DNA of 64,000 nucleotides from Palsa-504 sp963753225 (GCA_963753225.1 CAVWBQ010000044.1:124001-188000); one strand, 5' to 3'; numbered from the stretch's first letter, positions 18,683 to 27,357 are shown. The notes: generated by a model from the letters alone, not told the origin. Numbers and translations are program-made.

Positions 18683-19231
18683 TCAGGCGACTTCGACGGT
18701 GACGTTCGTCGGGTTCGTCAGGGCGTCGAACACGGCCGAACGCTTCTGGGACTGGGCCACCAGCGCCTCGATGTCCTCCCTCGACGCGTCCGCGTCGATG
18801 GAGAACGTCACCTTGATGTCGTTGAAGCCGTTGCGGACGTCGCTGTCGGCGCCGAGGATCCCGCGGATGTCGTGCGCGCCCTCGACCGTCGAGGTGACCG
18901 AGCGCAGCTGGATGCCGCGGTTCTCCGCGACGGACGCCACGCCCGCCGTCAGGCAGCTCGCCAGCCCGACGATGAGGTACTCGATCGGCGTGATGCCGCT
19001 GTCCGTGGCCGCGAAGACCTCGGGGTGGTCGGCCTCGAACACCGACTCCTGCAGGTGGTTGTGCTCCTCGCCGAGGCCGAAGAAGCTCTGCACCTTGATC
19101 TGGCTGTGCACGCCGTTCTGCCACTCGGCTGACGCGCGCCAGGTGAACTGGGCGGCCTCAGGCGCACCCTTCAGCACTTCGCGCGCGTCGAGCAGCGCCT
19201 GTACGTTGACACCGTTGGTAACCGTGGTCAT
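18683..19231 (-). CDS. OsmC-family peroxiredoxin-like protein
   Basis: About 182 residues. The OsmC fold is visible through EHNHLQESVFEADHPEVF, GITPIEYLIVGLASCLTAGV with the second conserved Cys, and the C-terminal VTFSIDADASREDIEALV strand-helix. OsmC proteins reduce organic hydroperoxides using two cysteines; only one clear Cys (in ASCLT) is seen, and the first expected Cys is not obvious, so it may belong to the YhfA-like group instead. The ATG at 19231 is chosen because MTTVTNG starts the conserved part. It is the first gene of a two-gene operon with the flavin monooxygenase and diverges from metX. Confidence 0.88.
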   Translation of the reverse strand: MTTVTNGVNVQALLDAREVLKGAPEAAQFTWRASAEWQNGVHSQIKVQSFFGLGEEHNHLQESVFEADHPEVFAATDSGITPIEYLIVGLASCLTAGVASVAENRGIQLRSVTSTVEGAHDIRGILGADSDVRNGFNDIKVTFSIDADASREDIEALVAQSQKRSAVFDALTNPTNVTVEVA

Positions 19232-19307
19232 CTCGCGTGATACCCCTCTCGCTCCCCTGCCCATATTCTCGATGGGAATGAATGAAAATATACCTGCTAG
19301 GACCAGC

Positions 19308-19320
19308 TAAGATAGCCCCC
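19308..19320 (+). promoter_or_regulatory. Probable leaderless promoter of metX
   Basis: TAAGAT at 19308-19313 fits the actinobacterial -10 pattern TANNNT and lies 7 bases before the metX ATG, leaving no room for a ribosome-binding site or a riboswitch. This also supports the ATG at 19321 over the in-frame ATG at 19282. Confidence 0.6.
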
Positions 19321-20562
19321 ATGGCGGAGCCAGCCCCGACGCTCGCGGCCGGCTCGGCCGGCACCGTTGGCTCGGCCGGCACGGTTGGCTCGGCCGGCAC
19401 GGTCGAAACACAGTACCTCGACCTGCCGAAGCCGGTGCGGCTCGATTGCGGCCGGGAACTGCACCCGGTCCGCGTGGCGTACGAGACCTACGGCACCCTG
19501 TCGCCCCGGCGCGACAACGTCATCCTGGTGTGCCATGCGCTCAGCGGCGACGCCCACGCGGCGGGCTTCGCGAAGGCACCGCCGGCCGAGAGCACGCGCG
19601 ACGGGTTCGGAGCCGAAGATCGCGACGGCACGGCCGGCAAGGGGCTCGGCTGGTGGGACGGGATGATCGGCCCCGGCAAGGCGTTCGACACCGATCGGTT
19701 CTTCGTCGTCTCCACGAACCTGCTCGGCGGCTGCCGCGGGACGACGGGGCCGTCGTCGACCGACCCGGCGACGGGCAGGCCGTACGGACCGGACTTCCCC
19801 GTGATCACGGTGGCGGACATGGTACGGACCGAACGGGTGTTCCTCGACGCACTCGGTATCGAGCGGCTCGCGGCGGTGACCGGAGGCTCCCTCGGCGGGA
19901 TGCAGGCATTCGAGTGGGCGATCCTGTTTCCCGACCAGGTCGATGCCGTCGTGGCGATCGCCAGCACGCACGCCCTGCAGCCGCAGGGCGTGGCCTGGAA
20001 CGCGATCGCGCGTGAAGCCATCATGCGCGACCCGGCCTGGCAGGGCGGCCGCTACTACGGCACGGGCCGGAGGCCCGACGCCGGCATGGGCGTGGCGCGG
20101 ATGGTCGGCCACATAACGTACCTGTCCGCCCCGGCCCTGAGCGACAAGTTCGGCCGGCGGCTGCAGTTCGCCGACGACATCCGCTACACGATCACCGAGC
20201 CGGAGTTCGAGGTCGAGAGCTACCTGAGGCATCAGGCCGACTCGTTCGTCCGGCGCTTCGACGCCAACACCTACCTCTACATGTCGCGCGCGCTGACGTA
20301 CTTCGACCTGGCCCGGCAGCACGGCGACGGGTCGCTCGCCCGGGCCCTCGAGAGCGTGGCGGCGCGGACGCTGCTGATCTCATTCAGTTCCGACTGGCTG
20401 TACCCGCCGTCCGCGTCGCAGGACATCGCCGGCGCGCTGCGCGCTCTCGCCAAGCCGGTCGAGTCCCACGTGATCGAGGCGCCCTACGGCCACGATTGCT
20501 TCCTGCTCGAGGAAGCCCGGCAGACGCCCATCATCCGCCAGTTCCTTGAGGAGCCTTCGTGA
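19321..20562 (+). CDS. metX: Homoserine O-acetyltransferase
   Basis: About 413 residues of the alpha/beta-hydrolase MetX family, acylating homoserine in methionine synthesis. Visible are NLLGGCRGTTGPSS, the nucleophile elbow GGSLGGMQAFEWA with the catalytic Ser, the catalytic Asp in SSDWLYPP and the catalytic His in APYGHDCFLLE. Residues 11-28 are a threefold GSAGTV repeat made by an 18-bp tandem repeat, just before the conserved domain. The gene overlaps metY by 4 bases, giving the metX-metY-CoA-binding protein operon. Whether acetyl- or succinyl-CoA is used was not determined. Confidence 0.94.
   Translation: MAEPAPTLAAGSAGTVGSAGTVGSAGTVETQYLDLPKPVRLDCGRELHPVRVAYETYGTLSPRRDNVILVCHALSGDAHAAGFAKAPPAESTRDGFGAEDRDGTAGKGLGWWDGMIGPGKAFDTDRFFVVSTNLLGGCRGTTGPSSTDPATGRPYGPDFPVITVADMVRTERVFLDALGIERLAAVTGGSLGGMQAFEWAILFPDQVDAVVAIASTHALQPQGVAWNAIAREAIMRDPAWQGGRYYGTGRRPDAGMGVARMVGHITYLSAPALSDKFGRRLQFADDIRYTITEPEFEVESYLRHQADSFVRRFDANTYLYMSRALTYFDLARQHGDGSLARALESVAARTLLISFSSDWLYPPSASQDIAGALRALAKPVESHVIEAPYGHDCFLLEEARQTPIIRQFLEEPS
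19351..19404 (+). repeat. In-frame 18-bp tandem repeat, 3 units, at start of metX
   Basis: Three units of GGCTCGGCCGGCACCGTT with one or two changes encode GSAGTV three times in the variable N-terminus of MetX, outside the enzyme core. Confidence 0.9.
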
Positions 20563-21887
20563 CCGGCCAGCCAGAGCAAGCTCGCGCGTTCGGGTTCGAG
20601 ACCCGTCAGCTGCACGCGGGGCAGCGGCCCGACCCGAACACGGGTGCCCGCGCGGTGCCGATCTTCCAGACCAGCAGCTACGTGTTCGAGGATCCGGAGT
20701 CGGCGGCGGCCTACTTCAACCTGCAGGAGTACGGGAACACCTACTCGCGCATCATGAACCCGACCACCGCGGTGTTCGAGGAGCGGATAGCGAACCTCGA
20801 GGGCGGCGCCGGCGCGGTGGCGTTCGCGAGCGGGCTCGCCGCGCAGAACGCCGCGCTGTTCACCCTGCTGGAGCCGGGCGACCACGTGGTCTCGTCCTCG
20901 GCGCTCTACGGCGGCACGGTGAACCAGTTCAAGCACGTGCTGCGCAAGATGAACGTCGAGCTGACCTGGGTCGATCCCGACGATCGGCAAGCATGGCGGA
21001 AAGCGGTCCGCGCGAACACCAAGGCGTTCTTCGCCGAGACGATCGGCAACCCGGGCGGGAACGTGCTGGACATCGAGGCCGTGGCGGCCATCGCGCATTC
21101 CCGCGAGCTGCCGCTGATCGTGGACAACACGTTCGCGTCGCCGTACCTGTGCCGCCCGATCGAATGGGGCGCCGACATCGTGATCCACTCGGCGACCAAG
21201 TTCATCGGCGGCCACGGCACCAGCATCGGCGGCGTCGTGGTCGAGGCCGGGACGTTCAACTGGTCCAACGGGCGGTTTCCCGTGGTCGCGGATCCGTCGC
21301 CGGCCTACCACGGCCTGCAGTTCCACGAGACGTTCGGCACGTACGGGTACCTGATGAAGCTCCGCGCAGAGACCCTGCGCGATCTCGGCGCGGCGATGTC
21401 GCCGTTCAACGCCTTCCTGTTCCTGCAGGGGCTGGAGACGCTGTCGCTTCGGATGGAACGCCATGTGGAGAACGCGCAGGCGGTCGCGGCGTTCCTCGAG
21501 TCGCACGAGCTCGCGTCGAACGTGACCTACCCCGGCCTCCCCGGGAGCAGGTACCGGCCGCTGGTGGAGAAATACCTGCCGGGCGGGGCCGGCGCGGTGT
21601 TCTCGTTCGACTGCGCCGGCGGCCGAACGGGCGGGCAGGACCTCATCCGCGGCATGACCCTGTGGTCCCACCTGGCGAACGTCGGCGACGCGAAGAGCCT
21701 GGTCATCCACCCCGCCAGCACGACGCACCGCCAGCTGAGCGACGACGAGCTGCGAGCGGCCGGCGTCGGGCCCGGGACCGTTCGGCTATCTGTCGGCACC
21801 GAGTCCGTCGGGGACCTGATCTGGGACCTGGAGCAAGGTTTCGCGCTCGTCGCCGCGACGGCGGAAAAGAAGGTTGTGACGGCATGA
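20559..21887 (+). CDS. metY: O-acetylhomoserine aminocarboxypropyltransferase (sulfhydrylase)
   Basis: About 442 residues of the Cys/Met-metabolism PLP family. The phosphate-binding SGLAAQNAALFTLL, the PLP Asp in VDNTFASPYL and the Schiff-base lysine in HSATKFIGGHG are all visible. Length and the STTHRQLSDDELRAAGV substrate loop near the end match O-acetylhomoserine sulfhydrylases. The gene overlaps metX and the downstream CoA-binding gene by 4 bases each, so it converts the MetX product directly to homocysteine with sulfide. The pairing with metX makes this assignment firmer than cystathionine gamma-synthase. Confidence 0.94.
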   Translation: MTGQPEQARAFGFETRQLHAGQRPDPNTGARAVPIFQTSSYVFEDPESAAAYFNLQEYGNTYSRIMNPTTAVFEERIANLEGGAGAVAFASGLAAQNAALFTLLEPGDHVVSSSALYGGTVNQFKHVLRKMNVELTWVDPDDRQAWRKAVRANTKAFFAETIGNPGGNVLDIEAVAAIAHSRELPLIVDNTFASPYLCRPIEWGADIVIHSATKFIGGHGTSIGGVVVEAGTFNWSNGRFPVVADPSPAYHGLQFHETFGTYGYLMKLRAETLRDLGAAMSPFNAFLFLQGLETLSLRMERHVENAQAVAAFLESHELASNVTYPGLPGSRYRPLVEKYLPGGAGAVFSFDCAGGRTGGQDLIRGMTLWSHLANVGDAKSLVIHPASTTHRQLSDDELRAAGVGPGTVRLSVGTESVGDLIWDLEQGFALVAATAEKKVVTA

Positions 21888-22366
21888 CCGATCTGGCGCG
21901 GTACCAGGACCCGATGACGATCCAGCGCGTGCTCCACACGGCCAGGACGGTCGCGATCGTGGGCCTGTCGCCCAACGAGCTGCGGGCCAGCTACTTCGTC
22001 GGCTACTACCTCAAGCGGCACGGTTACCAGGTGATCCCCGTCAACCCCCGCGAGACCGAGATCCTCGGCGAGAAGTGCTACCCGAGCCTGCTGGACGTGC
22101 CCGTGCCGGTGGACATCGTGAACGTCTTCCGCGCGCCGGACGCACTACCGCCAATCGCGCGGGACGCCGTGGCGATCGGCGCCGGCGCCCTCTGGTGCCA
22201 GTTCGGCGTGATCAACGCCGAAGGCGCCAAAATCGCCGAAGAAGGCGGCGTGACGGTGATCATGGACCGCTGCCTCAAGGTCGAGCACGCGCGCTACGTC
22301 GGACGGATGCACTGGCTCGGCTTCAACACCCAGCGCATCACGTCCGTCCGGGCCGGCCTTCAGTAG
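21884..22366 (+). CDS. CoA-binding domain protein (YccU-like)
   Basis: About 160 residues forming one Rossmann-like CoA_binding_2 domain. VAIVGLSPNELRASYFVGYYLKRHGYQVIPVNP near residue 23 is the nucleotide-binding front part, and GALWCQFGVIN plus VIMDRCLKVEH the C-terminal part with the conserved Cys. The ATG at 21884 overlaps the metY stop. Homologues often follow metX-metY in actinobacteria, so it probably senses or protects CoA in methionine/cysteine metabolism, but no reaction is established for the family. Confidence 0.9.
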   Translation: MTDLARYQDPMTIQRVLHTARTVAIVGLSPNELRASYFVGYYLKRHGYQVIPVNPRETEILGEKCYPSLLDVPVPVDIVNVFRAPDALPPIARDAVAIGAGALWCQFGVINAEGAKIAEEGGVTVIMDRCLKVEHARYVGRMHWLGFNTQRITSVRAGLQ

Positions 22367-22541
22367 CTGACGCCAGTAGCTGACGAGAGCCACGCGGGCC
22401 GTCAGGTCCAGGTGTCGCGCATCACGTTCCCTTCCTCCAGCGCTCCAGGATCGATACCTTATGTAGTCATATAACGACAGATTGTCACCGTCGGTTCAAT
22501 GCCTCGCGCATTCGCAGCTGCCCGCGGGGCGGGCCGTACCT

Positions 22542-22742
22542 TCACTCGGGCCCTGAGGCGTCGCCGAGATGGTAATCCGGCGGCAGCCGCAGGCCCGGGC
22601 AGGTCAGGTAGTGCGTGCCGACCGCGCCGCAGCGTGAGCACTGCCGGCCCGGCATCTCAACCGCCGAGCCCGGCACGGCCTCGGGTCCTTCCCCCGGGAC
22701 CGCAGGATCAGGCACCCCGTACGGGGCGAACTGTCCGGTCAT
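22542..22742 (-). CDS. Small CxxC-containing protein of unknown function
   Basis: About 66 residues. The ATG at 22742 has AAGGAGAC upstream, a good ribosome-binding site. The front half is acidic and proline-rich; the second half contains QCSRCGAVGTHYLTCPGL, a CxxC plus a third Cys that could bind a metal. It follows the BldC-like gene on the same strand after 55 bases, so they may be one operon. No function is known to me. Confidence 0.6.
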   Translation of the reverse strand: MTGQFAPYGVPDPAVPGEGPEAVPGSAVEMPGRQCSRCGAVGTHYLTCPGLRLPPDYHLGDASGPE

Positions 22743-22797
22743 GGCAATGGTCTCCTTCCCGCGGCATCCCCGGCGCCGAACCAGGGCCGGTTGCCGG

Positions 22798-22980
22798 TCA
22801 TCGCGCCCGCCACCTGGGACCGCTGTGGAATAGCGCCTCCACATCCGCGCGCCGGTACCGGGCGCCGGCCTCGTTGCGAACCTCAGGCAGCCGCCCGCGT
22901 CGCGCCCACGAGGCCACCGCCGCCGAGGTCACCCGGAACAACGACGCCACCTGCCTGCGGGTCATCAGGTCCTCACCCAT
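22798..22980 (-). CDS. BldC/MerR-type helix-turn-helix protein
   Basis: About 60 residues containing almost only a winged helix: LMTRRQVASLFRVTSAAVAS followed by WARRGRLPEVRNEAGARYRR, where the RY(R)R wing resembles BldC and excisionase-like proteins. The start at 22980 fits BldC size; the frame is open to 23040. BldC-like proteins bind direct repeats cooperatively and regulate development or resistance genes in actinomycetes. The partner downstream encodes a CxxC protein. The target is unknown. Confidence 0.75.
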   Translation of the reverse strand: MGEDLMTRRQVASLFRVTSAAVASWARRGRLPEVRNEAGARYRRADVEALFHSGPRWRAR

Positions 22981-23332
22981 GCCGTCGCCGGTCACTGCCG
23001 CGGTGGCGGGTTTCCGCGCAGCCGCGCGCGGTACGAGCACAGCCAGGCCGGACAGGTGTCGGCGCTATCACGTTCATCAGGTTCCCCAGCAGGCATAATG
23101 AGCTGACTCCGGGACGGTGCCGGTCACCCAGCACGGCTGCTCCCGGGCAAGGCCCCAGGCGTGATACCGAACCGCCCGGGTGCTGATTGCAATAAAAGTA
23201 TTTCTGCAACTTGCAGTGCGAAACATCCGTCAGCTGACCGATATTGAACCGGCTCCCGGCGTTACCTGATGTGATCATCGCGACTCTCAGCGCTACTTCT
23301 GTTCTATGCTGAATCCAGGTGGATTCGGCCAT
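22973..23332 (-). CDS. Doubtful small ORF upstream of the BldC-like gene
   Basis: An ATG at 23332 preceded by GGGAG opens a 119-residue frame that overlaps the BldC-like start by 8 bases. The first 60 residues lie in DNA of clearly lower GC than its surroundings and contain HCKLQKYFYC; the second half is R/P-rich like an out-of-frame shadow. I recognise no family. It may be a real short gene, or the low-GC stretch may be only the promoter region between the STAS gene and the BldC-like gene. Confidence 0.2.
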   Translation of the reverse strand: MAESTWIQHRTEVALRVAMITSGNAGSRFNIGQLTDVSHCKLQKYFYCNQHPGGSVSRLGPCPGAAVLGDRHRPGVSSLCLLGNLMNVIAPTPVRPGCARTARGCAETRHRGSDRRRHG

Positions 23333-23420
23333 CAGCTCCCTCTATCGCCGCTATGGGCGGGCTTGAGCGCTGCTGGCCTGAGTGCCTCGCGTGGTGGAGG
23401 GGTGGTGGAGGGAGAGTGCG

Positions 23421-23756
23421 GTGTTAGGCAGGCATGACCCGCCGCTGACGGCGGAGTGCCACTGGGACGGCCACCGGGCTACGGTCGTCGTCTGCGGTGA
23501 GGTGGACTTCGCCACGGCTGGCATACTGGCGCGCCAGCTGGAAGAGGTGGCGAGCCAGGAGCCCGAGCACCTCATCGTCGACCTGAGCGGAACGAGTTTC
23601 CTCGACGCCGCGGGCCTGCGGGTCCTCGCCCGGGTCCACCGGTTGCTCACGCCGCGGTGCCCGGTGACGCTGCGCTCGCCGACCCGCCAAGTTCGCATGG
23701 TCCTAGAGCTCAGCGGCATGCTCGAGCTATGCCCCATCGAGAAATCCAGCCAGTAG
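23421..23756 (+). CDS. STAS-domain anti-sigma-factor antagonist-like protein
   Basis: About 111 residues, one STAS domain: ATVVVCGEVDFATAGILARQ then EHLIVDLSGTSFLDAAGLRVL and VRMVLELSGMLELC. The GTG at 23421 is preceded by GGAGGGAG and is preferred to the ATG at 23382. In classical antagonists the loop after strand 3 reads D-S-S/T-G with the phosphorylated Ser; here it is D-A-A-G, so this protein cannot be switched off by phosphorylation in the usual way. No kinase/anti-sigma gene is adjacent. Confidence 0.85.
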   Translation: MLGRHDPPLTAECHWDGHRATVVVCGEVDFATAGILARQLEEVASQEPEHLIVDLSGTSFLDAAGLRVLARVHRLLTPRCPVTLRSPTRQVRMVLELSGMLELCPIEKSSQ

Positions 23757-24121
23757 GGGCCCCGCGTCACCTGAGCCTGTTCCACGCGTCGGCCTGACCC
23801 AGATGAGTGATTCCCGGCAGACGGTGCCTGCCTGGATGAGTAATTCCCGATCGGGTTGCAGGCTCGGGCCGTGTTGGCCGGGGTGCCCGGTGCGGATGTT
23901 CGCGGTGAGACAGGCAGCGGCGAAAGATCCGGGTGGATCGGGGCTCTCGGGTGGTTTTTGTGCACTATAGTGCCCCAAAATCACCCGGGAGCCCGAATCT
24001 ACCCCGTAAAAGTCACGATTGTCGTACTGGTGAGCGGATATGGGTGCGGGAGAGGCTGACGGGACTGATGTAGCCCTCATCAGCGGCCCGGACGGGTCCG
24101 CACGGCCCGCCGCAGGCTTGC
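23757..24121. other. 365-bp intergenic region between convergent genes
   Basis: No credible gene. It holds a direct repeat ATGAGTGATTCCCG / ATGAGTAATTCCCG at 23803-23816 and 23836-23849 (33 bp apart) and the long hairpin at 23941-23994. After the hairpin, AAATCTACCCCGTA-like sequence continues without further structure I can see. Confidence 0.6.
23941..23994. terminator. 54-bp near-perfect inverted repeat, probable bidirectional terminator
   Basis: Arms GGGCTCTCGGGTGGTTTT and AAAATCACCCGGGAGCCC pair with two G-T wobbles, and the centre holds a second palindrome GCACTATAGTGC. It lies between the convergent STAS and peptidoglycan-hydrolase genes, which suits a terminator for both. An alternative is the remnant of a small mobile repeat. 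Confidence 0.6.
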
Positions 24122-26149
24122 CTAGACCACCGCCCGGTAGCCGAGGCTCAGCACCACGGGGACCGCACCGAACGGCATGCGGAACCGCGCGCCCGGCTTG
24201 TCCGGCGCGTAAGGCTCGTTGATGTCGGGCCAGCGCATCTTCAGGTGCTGGACGGTCAGGCCCGCGACCGAGTACGGGAACTCCATGGCCGAGACGCCGT
24301 GCGCCTTGAGCAGCCCGCCCCACCGGAACGCGGCGAACACGTTGGCCAGCTCCCGCACCGAGAGGGCCCGCCGCGTCGGCAGGCCGATCAGGTAGACGGC
24401 GTCGGCCAGCTCGATCAGGTCGCTGGCGCACTGGGCCAAGGCGGCTGACCTGGTCCGGAATACCGTGCCGTCGGGATTGACCGTGCCCAGCTTCTCGCCG
24501 TGCACCGGCGAGTAGCGCGGCATCCCCTGGCACTGCATCCAGTCGCAGGCCGCCAGGAGCTCCCATCCGATCCCGGTACGGCCGGCCACATCCTGGTACA
24601 GCGGCTGTGCCCGGGTCAGCGGGCCCTTGGCCCGCGCCACGAAGTCGGCGGTTACCGGGAGCGGGATTCGCGGGACATAGCGGCGCGGCTTCGGCAGCGG
24701 ACCCCGCGGCGCGATCCGCGGCCCCGGCCGTGGCCCAGGTGCCGCCCGCCGCCCCGGATCCGGTTCCGGCGCGTGCCGTCTGGCTCGCACCGCGCCGACG
24801 GCCAGCGCCCCCGCAACCCCCGGAATGCCTGCCCCGCCCGCCGAACCTCCCGCGTCCGGGACGCCAGGCACCACCGCCTGCTGGCCCGCGACCTGAGGCC
24901 CGGCGGACGGCGCCGGATCGTAGCGATACAGGTTGTAGAGCCGCATCAGCGCGACCAGGTTGGCGCCGTAGTCAGGATCGGTGGCGTAGACGCCGGTCAG
25001 CGCGTTCGCGAACGCGTCCGGCAGGTGGCGGCTGGCCATCGCGTGCTGGTAGGCCGCGCCTAGGGCCAGGAGCCGGCCGTGATCCTCGATGCTCTCCGCG
25101 ATGTTGCGGTACACCCGGAACGGAGCGGTGCGGGTGACCCAGGCGCCGTTCTCGTGCTCCCGCGTCGGCAGCATGTCACTGCCGGCCGGGCCGGCCCCCT
25201 TGATCCCGAACAGGTTGTGGTCGGCCGTCGCGAGCACGCTCTGCCCCCAGCCCGACTCGTCGATAGCCTGGGCGATCGTCACCGCGGCCGGGATGCCGTA
25301 GCGCTGCTGCGCCGCGATCGCCCCCGGCGCCACCCGGCTGATGAAGGCCTGCTGGGCCGCTGTCGCGGGCACGCCCGTGGGCTGCTGATCGTGCCTGCGG
25401 TAGGCCTGACCCGAACCGCCCTGCGACGCGACGCCCGGCACCAGCGCCTCGCCATCCCCAGCCGCCGCACCGCCGCCGCCGTTGTCGACGAAGCCGAGCA
25501 CGCCCTGCGCGCCGAACGGAGCCGGGAAGCTATGCGCGTTCACGGTCAGGTTCGGCAGCGAGTCGGCGCCGACGGTGTGCAGGGCGCCGCCGCTGTACCT
25601 GGTGACCACCTCGACGTGTCCGTCGAATAGCACCCAGTCTCCCGGCTGCGGCCGGTAGCCGTCGCCCAGCGGGCGCCAGCGGTGATGCGCCTGCGCGTCC
25701 TGCAGCATCGAGACCACGTCCGGCGAGGCCGGGTTGGGCTGGACGCGCACGTCGGCCCACTGGTGCAGCGGCCACGGATAGGAGCCGCCCCCGCTCACCC
25801 AGCTCTGCTGGCCCGCCGCCCTGGCGCCCAGCGCCAGCGTGAGGCTGGCGAAGGCCGCGCACGATTGCCCGTGGTCGGCGCCGTCGACGCTGCTGGCCTG
25901 CCAGATCAGCGACTCCATCTCGGCCGGCGTCCTGGTCCGCGCCATCTGCAGGTAGTGCCTGGCCACGCTGACGATCGCCGATCGCAGCGCATTCTCCTCC
26001 GGAGAGCCAGAGGAGCCCGCGGACCCCGGCCCGGCCGGCTCGTCCACCGCCAGCAGATGAGCCGGAATGCTCGCCGGCGACGTCATCTCGGCGACCGTGC
26101 CGCGGGCGAAGGTGAATCCGGTCATCGCTCCGCAGGTAGACAGGCTCAC
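24122..26149 (-). CDS. Multidomain peptidoglycan hydrolase (CHAP-like plus glucosaminidase)
   Basis: About 675 residues. Residues 50-230 resemble a CHAP/NlpC-type amidase: GQSCAAFASLTLALG with the candidate Cys and PQPGDWVLFDGHVEVVTRY with the candidate His. Residues 255-420 form a glucosaminidase domain with FISRVAPGAIAAQQRYGIPA and the catalytic-type Glu in QAIDESGWGQS, then DHNLFGIKG. An Ala/Pro/Arg-rich linker (430-490) leads to a third domain (490-675) that resembles nothing I can name. No signal peptide is visible at the proposed GTG start, which is odd for a wall hydrolase. The gene follows a single-pass membrane protein after 35 bases; both look like one secretion- or transfer-related unit. 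Confidence 0.8.
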   Translation of the reverse strand: MSLSTCGAMTGFTFARGTVAEMTSPASIPAHLLAVDEPAGPGSAGSSGSPEENALRSAIVSVARHYLQMARTRTPAEMESLIWQASSVDGADHGQSCAAFASLTLALGARAAGQQSWVSGGGSYPWPLHQWADVRVQPNPASPDVVSMLQDAQAHHRWRPLGDGYRPQPGDWVLFDGHVEVVTRYSGGALHTVGADSLPNLTVNAHSFPAPFGAQGVLGFVDNGGGGAAAGDGEALVPGVASQGGSGQAYRRHDQQPTGVPATAAQQAFISRVAPGAIAAQQRYGIPAAVTIAQAIDESGWGQSVLATADHNLFGIKGAGPAGSDMLPTREHENGAWVTRTAPFRVYRNIAESIEDHGRLLALGAAYQHAMASRHLPDAFANALTGVYATDPDYGANLVALMRLYNLYRYDPAPSAGPQVAGQQAVVPGVPDAGGSAGGAGIPGVAGALAVGAVRARRHAPEPDPGRRAAPGPRPGPRIAPRGPLPKPRRYVPRIPLPVTADFVARAKGPLTRAQPLYQDVAGRTGIGWELLAACDWMQCQGMPRYSPVHGEKLGTVNPDGTVFRTRSAALAQCASDLIELADAVYLIGLPTRRALSVRELANVFAAFRWGGLLKAHGVSAMEFPYSVAGLTVQHLKMRWPDINEPYAPDKPGARFRMPFGAVPVVLSLGYRAVV

Positions 26150-26184
26150 CAGCGCGGTCGACCGCCGCCACGTTGGCTTCGTCG

Positions 26185-27186
26185 TTACCTCCCGTGGTCC
26201 GGCAGGGTCGTGAGGATGGCCTGCACCTGCGGGTCACCGGGGTTGCCGGCGTTCTGGAACAGCACGCTCGCGTTCTGCGCGGCCACCGGGCTGGCGCCGG
26301 GCATCCACTGCCGGTAGGCGTCGGCGACGAGCGCCGCCTGGCCCTCCGTGGTGGTCACCGGGCTGGCGCACCGGCTGGGAAACCCGGCACGCGAGACGAT
26401 GGCCGGCGAGCCGGTGTACCTGGCGCAGTTCTCCGGCTTGCTCTCCAGACCCGGCTGGACCTCGGGTTTGCCGTTGGCGCCGGTCAGCGTGGCCCCGCCG
26501 ATGATGTTGTTGATGGCGCGCGCCGCCACCTCCAGGCTGTCAGCCGGGCTGGACGGGTTGTACGGATGATGCAGGTTCAGCGACCACGCGATCTGGCCTC
26601 CCTGGGCGGGAGTGATGGGCTCGAGCCCCTTCCTGCCGGTCTTGGCATCGGCGTAGCCGGGGTTGTTGTTGCTCGTCAGCAACGCGAAGACCCAGAGAAC
26701 CTGGCTCGTGTCCCTGGCGCAGGCGAAATTGACCTGGCTCGGTTCCGACACGACGTTCGGATTCTGGCAGGCGGTGATGATCTCGCTCTTCACGGTGGCC
26801 ACGCTCGGCGGCCACGACGGGCCCTTCCTGAGCAGGACCATCGCGCCGATGACGAGCACCACGAGGCCGGCCGCTGACCCGATGGCGATCGTACGGCCGC
26901 GGCCCGAGCGAGGTCGGGGCCGGGGCCGGCGGGCCGTGCGCCGCCCCCGGTCGATGAGCACCTGGGCCCGGCCGTCATCGTCTGCGCGCCGCGTGTTCCC
27001 CCTGGCGCGCAGCATCTCCCGTTCCCGGTGCGGTGGCGACTCGGACCCGTAGCCCGGTTCGCGGGTGCGCGACTCCCGCCACTGCGAAAGCTCCTGTTCC
27101 AGGTCCAGTACCTTGAGTTCTAGATCCGAGTACCACTCGTCGTCATTCTCGATAAAGTTTTCGAATTTCTCGTTCGTCGTGATCAC
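26185..27186 (-). CDS. Single-pass membrane protein of unknown function
   Basis: About 333 residues. The N-terminal 90 residues are charged and cytoplasmic-looking, with an acidic start (NFIENDDEWYSDLELKVLDL) that may form a short coiled coil, then an arginine-rich patch. One transmembrane helix follows near residues 100-120 (TIAIGSAAGLVVLVIGAMVLL). The remaining 210 residues would lie outside; they include four Cys (CQNPN, FACARD, ENCARY, SRCASP) that could form disulfides. It precedes the hydrolase gene on the same strand. I do not recognise the family. The arrangement suggests a membrane adaptor or anchor for the hydrolase. Confidence 0.7.
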   Translation of the reverse strand: MITTNEKFENFIENDDEWYSDLELKVLDLEQELSQWRESRTREPGYGSESPPHREREMLRARGNTRRADDDGRAQVLIDRGRRTARRPRPRPRSGRGRTIAIGSAAGLVVLVIGAMVLLRKGPSWPPSVATVKSEIITACQNPNVVSEPSQVNFACARDTSQVLWVFALLTSNNNPGYADAKTGRKGLEPITPAQGGQIAWSLNLHHPYNPSSPADSLEVAARAINNIIGGATLTGANGKPEVQPGLESKPENCARYTGSPAIVSRAGFPSRCASPVTTTEGQAALVADAYRQWMPGASPVAAQNASVLFQNAGNPGDPQVQAILTTLPDHGR

Positions 27187-27274
27187 CCCTCGCGCATGGC
27201 CTGAACCGGGTACTCCGGACTAAACCCGACCCGGCGAAGAGAGTCAGTGATCTAGCTCACGTGTTCGACCCGTG

Positions 27275-27308
27275 CCAACTATTAGAACACAAACACGAGT
27301 TAGTTGGC
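27275..27308. promoter_or_regulatory. Inverted repeat between divergent genes
   Basis: Arms CCAACTA (27275-27281) and TAGTTGG (27302-27308), with GTG/CAC extending them imperfectly, lie in a locally AT-rich stretch between the membrane-protein gene and the Gfo/Idh gene. This could be a regulator site; no regulator is adjacent. Confidence 0.3.
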
Positions 27309-27357
27309 CACTATCCAAGCGTGGTCCTCCGCAGGCAGGCCGGGGAAGATCACTCCT

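Noticed and set aside
19232..19320. SAM or other riboswitch upstream of metX
   Set aside because: The -10 box lies 7 bases before the ATG, leaving no leader for a riboswitch.
23955..23975. CACTATAG inside the hairpin, resembling the core of a phage T7 promoter
   Set aside because: It is only eight bases and is explained by the palindrome GCACTATAGTGC; the rest of a T7 promoter is missing.
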